Source of the DNA: Polaromonas sp.
Lineage (GTDB): Bacteria; Pseudomonadota; Gammaproteobacteria; Burkholderiales; Burkholderiaceae_C
Reading direction: 5' to 3'
Assembly: GCA_026786065.1 (NCBI GenBank)
Contig: JAJAYS010000241.1
Coordinates: 1 to 7,175, forward strand
DNA length: 7,175 nucleotides
The stretch's first letter is position 1. Each line of letters begins with the position of its first letter. Shown here in pieces: positions 1-5,718 of the stretch. The translations under genes were made by a program, and so were the position numbers. Below the pieces are notes generated by a model that did not search any database, was not told where the DNA came from, and saw only the letters and a list, made by a program, of their open reading frames with translations.

Positions 1-1
1 A

Positions 2-73
2 CAGCAGGCCAGCGTGCTGGCCGCACTGAAACTCAAGAAGCCCACCCAAGACGCTCAAATGTCGTTGCTGTAG
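2..73 (+). CDS. C-terminal tail of an unidentified gene entering from the left edge
   Basis: A plus-strand frame is open from the first bases and ends at TAG (71-73). It encodes about 23 residues and ends in KKPTQDAQMSLL. Codon choice looks like real coding sequence: GTG, CTG, GCC, CTC and AAG dominate. The fragment is too short to assign to a family. Its Ala/Leu/Lys-rich end is loosely reminiscent of the C-termini of some DDE transposases, which would suit the neighbouring IS fragment, but this is only an impression. It points toward the minus-strand genes, so it would be the convergent neighbour that closes the toxin island. Confidence 0.35.
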   Translation, partial: QQASVLAALKLKKPTQDAQMSLL

Positions 74-103
74 TGGCAGCCGAAAGGCTCGCTTCTATAC
101 AAA

Positions 104-340
104 TCAACCACTTACGGCGTTTGGTGTCGAACTCGGGAGCCCGGCACCGGCGAGCTGCGCGGTAGGGCCGAAGAGGTCGGCGTCCAGGACCAAGCGGCCG
201 CTGCGATCCTTGTGTGCCAGCAGCGGGGCGAGCGAGGCTTCGATGTCGGCCCAGGGCATGCGCGTGGCGAGCACCACCAGCGGGTGCTTCATGTCGATCA
301 TCAAGTCCAGCCGGGCGCGGAAGAAGTCGTCGGTGGCCAT
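104..340 (-). pseudogene. IS5-family transposase, N-terminal fragment
   Basis: The reading frame starts at ATG (340-338), with an in-frame TTG directly before it. A GGAG lies about 12 bases upstream of the ATG and could serve as ribosome binding site. The N-terminus, MATDDFFRARLDLMID followed by KHPLVVLATRMPW, is the typical start of IS5-family DDE transposases of the type common in proteobacteria. Similarity as I recognise it holds to about AQLAGAG (near position 145). The usual continuation into the 'GRPRLPIRLM' segment is missing, and the frame ends within about 12 unrelated codons at TGA (106-104). About 75 of the usual 350 or more residues remain and the whole catalytic DDE domain is absent, so this is a dead remnant. 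Terminal inverted repeats could not be identified. It marks the left edge of the T6SS island and may be a trace of the mobility that shaped it. Confidence 0.7.
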
Positions 341-364
341 CAAATGCGCGCTCCAAAACTCTCA

Positions 365-417
365 GGAACTGATAGCGATTGCAATCAATTACAGGAGTTC
401 CGATTATCGGCAATTAC
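365..417. repeat. Cluster of nested dyads and a direct repeat upstream of the IS fragment
   Basis: Four small symmetries overlap in about 50 bases. GGAACT (365-370) is inverted as AGTTCC (395-400). Between these lies the perfect palindrome GATTGCAATC (377-386). Next comes the 11-base palindrome CCGATTATCGG (400-410). CAATTAC occurs as a direct repeat at 386-392 and 411-417. The cluster lies just upstream of the transposase start, so it could be part of the insertion-sequence end, an operator or a foldable element. No family signature was recognised, and the individual arms are short enough that chance cannot be excluded. Confidence 0.4.
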
Positions 418-596
418 ACCGTTTAGCCAGCATCCATGCGGCTTCCCAGGGTTCTGCAGGTCAGACTAAATATTCAAAATGCTGCGCTGGACGGCCCCAG
501 ACAATCACGAACCCGACTTTGAAACCGCTGGGGCTGGACGTTCAACCGGAATTGGAGCAACGAGAAGCCAGCATATCGATGATCCTCGCTCTACGG

Positions 597-1190
597 CTAC
601 TTCAAAAACCCGAATTTGGGAAGCAGTCGAAGCACCTGCTCGGCCGTCATCAACTCCCGTTTTTTCACGTGGTCGACGAGCACGAACTCGGCGAACAGCG
701 CGCCTTTATCTGATAAGAGTTGAATCGACACAAAGCAGGTAGCGGTTGCACGGTACAAAGCACCCTCCGAATTGTCACAGTCACGCTCACCGTCGAATTG
801 GGACCGACCGGCAGCGGCCAGTAGAGGCCGCATGGATGATCCTGAAAGTGTTACCCAATCTACCGATGAGTCGATTCCCGATCTTGCGTGATTTGGCAGT
901 GACTCAAGGCGTACTACACCAACGCCATCAAGAGCTATGACATCAACGAAGTGGCAGAGATGCCCCACTTTTCCGGCGTTACCTGGGCCGGCGAAAACAA
1001 TGCAACCTGAGCTTCCAAGCCGGTTGGCCAAAGCTGCACCGTCAATTTGTTTCACTTGCCATCCTGCCGGAAGCTCTACAGCTGCCTCCAGCGGACCTAC
1101 CCGATAGATCTTCGGAGCAGAGGAACAGGCGGAGGAGGCGACGGCAATCACCAACCCCAAGCTCATTACGGTACTACGCAATAGCGCCAT
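597..1190 (-). CDS. Putative periplasmic lipoprotein, candidate immunity protein for the M23/GH19 effector
   Basis: The 197-residue product starts at ATG (1190-1188), which overlaps the effector stop as TGATG. This tight coupling is typical of effector-immunity pairs. An in-frame TTG one codon earlier is less likely to be the start. No strong Shine-Dalgarno is visible, so translation may depend on reinitiation. The N-terminus is hydrophobic (residues about 8-21) and ends in S-S-A-C22, a weak lipobox, since Ser at -3 is unusual. That suggests an exported, lipid-anchored protein. The mature part holds four more cysteines (about C63, C79, C138, C152), compatible with disulfides in the periplasm, where peptidoglycan-cleaving toxins act. 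I do not recognise the domain. The immunity role is inferred from position, export signal and composition; a lysozyme-inhibitor-like role is possible. The gene ends with two in-frame stops, TAG CCG TAG. Its GC content (near 50 percent) matches the GH19-coding part of the effector and not the vgrG. Confidence 0.72.
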   Translation of the reverse strand: MALLRSTVMSLGLVIAVASSACSSAPKIYRVGPLEAAVELPAGWQVKQIDGAALANRLGSSGCIVFAGPGNAGKVGHLCHFVDVIALDGVGVVRLESLPNHARSGIDSSVDWVTLSGSSMRPLLAAAGRSQFDGERDCDNSEGALYRATATCFVSIQLLSDKGALFAEFVLVDHVKKRELMTAEQVLRLLPKFGFLK

Positions 1191-3430
1191 CAAACGTTGT
1201 CCATCAGTATTGGAACGACATCTTGAGTCGCCTCCAGCCGTTCCGTAAGACCGTTTGGTTCACCCTGACTGTTTATTCCATTGATCGCGATCGCGACCGT
1301 TCTTACCGTAGTCCTATCAATAACATTGGAGTTAATTGATATGTTGATCGTCCTAAAGCGGTTGCGTGCTGCTCCGGCTTCCCAGTACCAAGCGCCAGCA
1401 TCAATGGCGTTGTAAACATTGACGCTCAGACGTTGAGGGTCTGGAATATTCGGGGCCCGAAGTCGCTGTGGGTTCGTCCACCAGCTTGAGTCAAAAGTTG
1501 AAGGTGCCAGCCATCCGCGGTAGACCCAGTACTTTGAGTAATTTTCTCTGCCAGTGAGTTGCTTCATTCCTCGGCCTCGAAATTTCGGCCCGTCACCCGG
1601 ATCGACGTTGCCTAGCCGCCCTTCTAGATAGAACAAGTAATCGTTCGGATTGGTGGGAACGTAAAAACTAACGGCCTCAGCCTGGAGGCTGGCGTGCCGC
1701 GGGTTGCGGCTAAAGTTTGCAGAACCTTCCATCATCAGCGCAAGGTAGATGGATTCAACCGCGCCTTGACCGAAGAAGTGCGTTTTCCGAACTGGAGTAA
1801 TGACAAAATGCTTATTCATGCACCGATTGATCGAAATTCTGTAATTTTCGCGAATCGATTCAGGAGTGCGCCCGTTTCCTTCTTGCGTCAACGCACCTAC
1901 AGGAAACTTTCTGTTCGGATAAACACGGACGAACTCGCCAGCACTTAGCCACGGACATTTCCTAAACTGCCGCACAAATTCCCTTGGCTGCCAATGCCAA
2001 TGATGGGCATTGATGCCCATGCCCCCGGGCCAGAACGCGAGTGCTGAGATGTGCGTGCGCAGCCGCTCGAAGTCGACATCGGACAGCGGCTCTGGGTTCT
2101 CTGGTGTCGAAGTTTTGAGCCAACCCCAGCGCGTGTCGATGGTCGCTGCATCCCACTCGGTCGGAAACTTGCAGACTGCACGCGCTAGCTTGGCCACAAG
2201 GGTCGGATCGGCCAGCCGTGCCGTGGCTTCGCCTGGGTTGACGCTGCCGTCGCCGTTGGCATCCAGCCAGCCGCGGATCACGGCCAAGTCGCAGCGGCTG
2301 TCCTGCCCCACCGCGTCATCGACCAGCCGCCACCGTTTCCAGTGCGGCAAATCTGCGTCGCTGAACTTGTGCACGTTTGCAGCATTGAGATTGACCCAAC
2401 CTCGACCCCCTGGATAGTTGACCTCACGCCAATGCGGCACATCAGCGGGACTCAACGCATCCGGCCCGATTACACGGCCAAAGCGCAGCAACTCGAACAC
2501 AGCACTGGGCGCGGGGCGGCCGGTGTCGGGGTAGGCGTTGCAGATGGCCACGGCGTTCGAATACAGGTCGTACTCGCCATCGTTTTCCTCAAGCACAGGG
2601 CCGACCTGGGTGCCGCTTTCTTGGTAAGTGGTCAAGTAAGCGTCGCCGCGATTACCGGCAGCGCCCTGGCCATTCGCAAAACGCAATTCCACCACCGACG
2701 CCTCGGTACTCGTGTAAGCGGCCGCTTGCGCCACCGGCGGGGGCACTGGCTGGCCCCGCGTGCGCGGCGGCTGCGTCATGGCCTGCGTGAGGTGCGCCAA
2801 AGGGGGCAGTTCAAAGAAATCGGCACCGGCCGGCACATGAAAGTACGTCGAGCCGTAAATGGCGTCAGTCCGGCCTTCTGCATCGGTTGGCAAGTCGCCA
2901 ACGGCTCGCCCTGTCAGACGCTGCAGGTTGTCTTGATCGCAAACGATCTCGAAGTGGATCTGCCGCTGCGTGTTGCCGTAAATCTGCCCCGCCGTTCCCA
3001 GCCGAGCCTTGCGGTACACACGGCGGCCCAGTTGCACTGCAGCGTCGATCTCGCTCAAGTGCATCGTGATCGAGAAGAACGTTACCGCGGCGTTGGCTCC
3101 TTCGCCGATTTCGGTGCCGTGGCGAATGACGATCACCCCGTTATCGGTCCAACCGTTGTAGGCCTGTGGGTGATCGGGCGGCAGGGGCCCGGCAGGCTGA
3201 GCGATGGGTTGGCGCACAAACACAACGTCGCCGTCAGCGACCGCGCGCGCCGGCTCGCTTTGGGTGCCGTTCATCGGCGCGTCCAGGTGCTGGCCCCCGT
3301 GCCAGCCGAGGTTGTAGCTCACCGGAAAAGCACCCTGGCCGGGGCGTCCGCCGACCATGCAGCGGTCGATCCAGTCGTCTTCGGCCTCGTCGGCGTTGCG
3401 GGAGAGCAGAAAAGGGGGGCTGATCAACAT
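1190..3430 (-). CDS. VgrG-linked T6SS effector: M23-like peptidase + EF-hand + GH19-like peptidoglycan hydrolase
   Basis: This 746-residue protein probably cuts peptidoglycan of a neighbouring cell after T6SS delivery. It begins MLISPPFLL, the characteristic start of VgrG-associated effectors, which supports ATG 3430 although no clear ribosome binding site precedes it. Residues about 35-170 look like an M23/LasA-type fold: WHGGQHLDAP (H44, H48, D50), a glycine-rich strand GVIVIRHG, MHL (H124) and QIHFEI (H159). The canonical HxxxD and HxH zinc motifs appear here as HxxxH and QxH. Residues about 240-370 are Trp-containing and SH3-like. Residues 390-401 (DANGDGSVNPGE) form a complete EF-hand loop. 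A Trp/His-rich stretch (HHWHWQP, 476-482) leads into the C-terminal domain, about 540-745, with GH19 hallmarks: HFFGQGAVES (E559), E568, GRLGN, GDGPKFRGRG and QLTGRENY. GH19 enzymes cleave chitin or the glycan strand of peptidoglycan. The gene follows vgrG by 34 bases. There is no signal peptide, as expected for T6SS cargo. Family assignment is firm; catalytic activity is inferred. Confidence 0.88.
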   Translation of the reverse strand: MLISPPFLLSRNADEAEDDWIDRCMVGGRPGQGAFPVSYNLGWHGGQHLDAPMNGTQSEPARAVADGDVVFVRQPIAQPAGPLPPDHPQAYNGWTDNGVIVIRHGTEIGEGANAAVTFFSITMHLSEIDAAVQLGRRVYRKARLGTAGQIYGNTQRQIHFEIVCDQDNLQRLTGRAVGDLPTDAEGRTDAIYGSTYFHVPAGADFFELPPLAHLTQAMTQPPRTRGQPVPPPVAQAAAYTSTEASVVELRFANGQGAAGNRGDAYLTTYQESGTQVGPVLEENDGEYDLYSNAVAICNAYPDTGRPAPSAVFELLRFGRVIGPDALSPADVPHWREVNYPGGRGWVNLNAANVHKFSDADLPHWKRWRLVDDAVGQDSRCDLAVIRGWLDANGDGSVNPGEATARLADPTLVAKLARAVCKFPTEWDAATIDTRWGWLKTSTPENPEPLSDVDFERLRTHISALAFWPGGMGINAHHWHWQPREFVRQFRKCPWLSAGEFVRVYPNRKFPVGALTQEGNGRTPESIRENYRISINRCMNKHFVITPVRKTHFFGQGAVESIYLALMMEGSANFSRNPRHASLQAEAVSFYVPTNPNDYLFYLEGRLGNVDPGDGPKFRGRGMKQLTGRENYSKYWVYRGWLAPSTFDSSWWTNPQRLRAPNIPDPQRLSVNVYNAIDAGAWYWEAGAARNRFRTINISINSNVIDRTTVRTVAIAINGINSQGEPNGLTERLEATQDVVPILMDNV
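2003..2020. repeat. Perfect inverted repeat at the composition boundary inside the effector gene
   Basis: ATGGGCAT (2003-2010) and ATGCCCAT (2013-2020) are perfect inverted copies separated by TG. They lie within codons for the GMGINAHH stretch of the effector. The position coincides with the change from GC-rich (about 63-70 percent) to AT-richer (35-55 percent) sequence, and with the linker before the GH19 domain. It could be a chance result of the Met-Gly-Ile-Asn-Ala-His codons, or a site that assists recombination. CCCGGG follows shortly after. Confidence 0.4.
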
Positions 3431-3464
3431 GGCAAGTGACGATGCTTTAGGAGATGACGCTGAG

Positions 3465-5702
3465 TCACAACGAGAAGCGGTACTTGCGATTGATCGTTAA
3501 ATCGCCCTTGGGCAGAGCCGGCAGCGCGTACTGCACCTTTTCCGCCCCCACAAAACTCCTCCTCCCCGCCCACACCGCCAGCTTCCCCGGGCACATCACC
3601 GTGATGTTGCCAGCCTCGATCACGATGCTGGCCCCGCCTGCGGTGGCCAGCGTGATCTTCGTGGCTGCGGCCCAGTCCACGCTGGCGGCCTTGCTCTGCA
3701 CGGCTACGTTTTGCCGGGCGGCCACCGTCAGCTGAGCGGCCTGGGCCTGCAACTCCACCGCACCGCTGCCGGCGATCAACGTCAGCCCCTTGCCGGCGGC
3801 TTGCTGTCCGGGTTTTACCGCGCCACCCAGCATCCCGATGCTCTGCCCGGTGTAGATGCGCGCAGCGCCGCCGGAGGCCAGGTGCAGGTTGTCCCCCGCG
3901 GCCAGCGTGATCGACTCTGCGGCCGTGAACTGCAAGTCCTGCCCGGCCACCAGCGCCAGCCCGGCGCGCGAGGTGATGGCCACGACGGGATCGGTGGCGT
4001 GCGGCAACTTGTCCTGTCCCGTGGCGACGTTCCTGGCTGCCGCGTCGCTCGTGGCCGCCTCTGCATCCCCTTCGGCCACCATGCCCTTCAGGGCCGTCAA
4101 CAGCGCCGGCAGCTGTGACTCCTTCGGGCTGGACACCGAAGCCCCTGCCTTGTGGCTGCCCAGATGCGCTGCCAGCTGCGTCGTCCGGTGCGACTCGGCC
4201 GCACCGCTGAGCACACCGGCCAGCGTCACCAACTGCCGCGCCAGCGCCACCCCGGCGGCGTTGTCGCCACTGGCCGTGCTGGGCGGCTGCCCGAAGCTGG
4301 ACAGCAGCACCCCGCGGGCGGCCCGCACGGCGCCGAACGCATCGCTGCGCGGCTCGAACCCCAGGCCCCTGAAGCTGCCCCGGCGGTTGTCCGCCTGGTG
4401 CACCAGATGCCCCAGATTGAGCTGACTGGCGTGCTGCGTGCTGGCCAGCTGCACCCGCAGCTGAGCGTCACTGTCATCGAACACCAGCTGATTGAAGCCG
4501 GCCCCGCCGAACTCCTGCGTCTTCACCCCCGACAGCGCCGCGGCGTTGTTCTGCGCCCGGGCCCCGGCGGCCGCCTTGCCCGGCGCTGCACCGCGCCAGG
4601 CCGGCGCGTTACCTCCGCTCAGACTGCCTTGGGCGCTGGGCATGTGATCGCTGCTGAGCGCAAAAGCCGCAGCATTCCCAGCAGCCCCGGCATCCGCAGC
4701 ATACCAGGCAGCCCCGGCAGCCCCGGCCGGAGCGGCCGCAGTCGCAACCCCACCGGGCGTGGCCGGCGTGCCGGCTTCACCGCGGCCGTTGAAGAGCGCG
4801 GCCTGCACCAAAGGCCGGTCGATGTCGCCATCGATGAAGCTGACCAGCACCTCCTGCCCGATGCGCGGCAGCCACTGACTGCCGTGACTGCCGCCCGCCC
4901 GGCGCTGCACCACGCGCACCCAGGTGCTGCTGCGGCTGACCTGGGCACTGGTGTGCGAGCCCGACTGCCAGGGGAAGCGGATGCGCACGCGGCCCAGGCG
5001 ATCGACGTGAATCTCATCGGCGCCGCCGGCCTGGGCCTGGGCCTGGCCGTCGGGGCCCACCACGGTGGCCGTCTGCAGGCCCGGGGCGGTGGGGCGGGGG
5101 TTGAGCACGGCCCCTGTCGGGTCGTTCATGTCGGCACCGGGCCAGGGCCGCCACGGCACCGCCGCACGTAGCGCCGAGAACGCATTGGCGTAGCCGCTCT
5201 TGCTGGCCTGCAGCCGCACCGGCTCGGGCAGCCAGGGCTGCAGCAGATCGACATCACCGGCCGTGCCCGGGCGGGTGGCGTCCAGGCCCAGCGCACGCGC
5301 GATGTCCCGGGGCAGGTTGTTGATGCCGGCGTGGATCACGTCGGTCAACAAGAACTGGCGGTCCCGTTCGGTGTGGGCGGCCACCATCGTCGCCAGACCG
5401 TCCAGGCTGGACTGCGTCAACACGAAGCTGCTGCCGGCCGTGAAGCTGCGCACCGTGCCGCGGCCCAGCCAGGTCTTGTGGCGGGCCTCCAGCGATTGCA
5501 GCAACAGCACGGCTGCGCGCTCCGCGCCGGCGCTGCTGGCGTGGGCATAGGCGGGCTTGACCCTTTGCAACTGCGCCGCAAAGGCCGGCGGCGCTGGTGC
5601 ACAAGGGGTGCTCAGGGGGGGCCGCCCGTCCCGGCTTGCAGGGGCGGGCCGGTTCGACCGTAAAACGGGTGCCAGCGACCGGTCGTGGATCTGCGTCAGC
5701 AC
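3465..5702 (-). CDS. vgrG: N-terminally truncated VgrG (T6SS spike tip), DUF2345-containing tail
   Basis: VgrG trimers form the puncturing tip of the T6SS and carry cargo effectors. Recognisable parts in order: the end of the gp27-like head (KPAYAHASS at about 5560, then EARHKTWLGRGTVRSF); a segment DRQFLLTDVIHAG; the gp5-like OB-fold with DEIHVDRLGRVRIRFPWQ, STWVRVVQRRAGGSHGSQWL, PRIGQEVLVSF and DGDIDRPLVQAALFNG (about 5070-4785); an Ala/Gly/Pro linker (about 4772-4652); the T6SS_Vgr region with EFGGAGFNQLVFDDSDAQLR and FGAVRAARGVLLSSFGQ (about 4520-4280); and DUF2345 to the C-terminus (about 4070-3465). The first roughly 300 residues of a normal VgrG, most of the gp27-like head needed to sit on the Hcp tube, are absent. 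No ATG precedes the conserved part. The only plausible start is GTG 5702, 14 bases beyond the tle1 stop and without a ribosome binding site. The frame stays open to 5924, but that extension is out-of-frame tle1 sequence. Likely non-functional alone, or a recombination reserve. Confidence 0.82.
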   Translation of the reverse strand: MLTQIHDRSLAPVLRSNRPAPASRDGRPPLSTPCAPAPPAFAAQLQRVKPAYAHASSAGAERAAVLLLQSLEARHKTWLGRGTVRSFTAGSSFVLTQSSLDGLATMVAAHTERDRQFLLTDVIHAGINNLPRDIARALGLDATRPGTAGDVDLLQPWLPEPVRLQASKSGYANAFSALRAAVPWRPWPGADMNDPTGAVLNPRPTAPGLQTATVVGPDGQAQAQAGGADEIHVDRLGRVRIRFPWQSGSHTSAQVSRSSTWVRVVQRRAGGSHGSQWLPRIGQEVLVSFIDGDIDRPLVQAALFNGRGEAGTPATPGGVATAAAPAGAAGAAWYAADAGAAGNAAAFALSSDHMPSAQGSLSGGNAPAWRGAAPGKAAAGARAQNNAAALSGVKTQEFGGAGFNQLVFDDSDAQLRVQLASTQHASQLNLGHLVHQADNRRGSFRGLGFEPRSDAFGAVRAARGVLLSSFGQPPSTASGDNAAGVALARQLVTLAGVLSGAAESHRTTQLAAHLGSHKAGASVSSPKESQLPALLTALKGMVAEGDAEAATSDAAARNVATGQDKLPHATDPVVAITSRAGLALVAGQDLQFTAAESITLAAGDNLHLASGGAARIYTGQSIGMLGGAVKPGQQAAGKGLTLIAGSGAVELQAQAAQLTVAARQNVAVQSKAASVDWAAATKITLATAGGASIVIEAGNITVMCPGKLAVWAGRRSFVGAEKVQYALPALPKGDLTINRKYRFSL

Positions 5703-5718
5703 CGGGTCTACGTTGTCA
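5570..5718 (-). other. Junction between tle1 end and beheaded vgrG
   Basis: The tle1 stop TGA is at 5718-5716. The vgrG frame, +1 relative to tle1, takes over at once. Its first roughly 45 codons after the junction (Pro/Ala-rich, DGRPPLSTPCAPAPPAF) do not look like a VgrG start, and clear VgrG similarity begins near 5570. The recombination or deletion point therefore lies somewhere in this interval, probably close to the tle1 stop. No direct repeat, insertion sequence or attachment site was seen at the joint. Confidence 0.45.

Noticed and set aside
78..95. AGCC-GAAA-GGCT hairpin after the first stop codon as a terminator
   Set aside because: Only four base pairs and no T-run follow it, so it is too weak to call.
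33..413. Minus-strand frame of 126 codons overlapping the IS5 fragment
   Set aside because: It runs in a different frame from the recognisable transposase N-terminus and has no family features.
479..596. In-frame continuation after the lipoprotein stop (38 codons ending at TGA near 480)
   Set aside because: It begins after two in-frame TAG codons, has no start or ribosome binding site, and the peptide was not recognised.
2342..3439. Long plus-strand open frame (365 codons)
   Set aside because: It is antisense to the well-supported M23/EF-hand part of the effector. The product is His/Arg/Val-rich without domains, as expected for a shadow frame in GC-rich DNA.
4652..4772. Ala/Gly/Pro linker and GGCAGCCCC tandem copies in vgrG as a mobile or CRISPR-like repeat
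   Set aside because: The repeats are two short copies within codons for a low-complexity linker, which is common after the VgrG OB-fold in this group.
4152..5171. Long plus-strand open frame (339 codons)
   Set aside because: Antisense shadow of the vgrG tail; composition is biased and no motif is recognisable.
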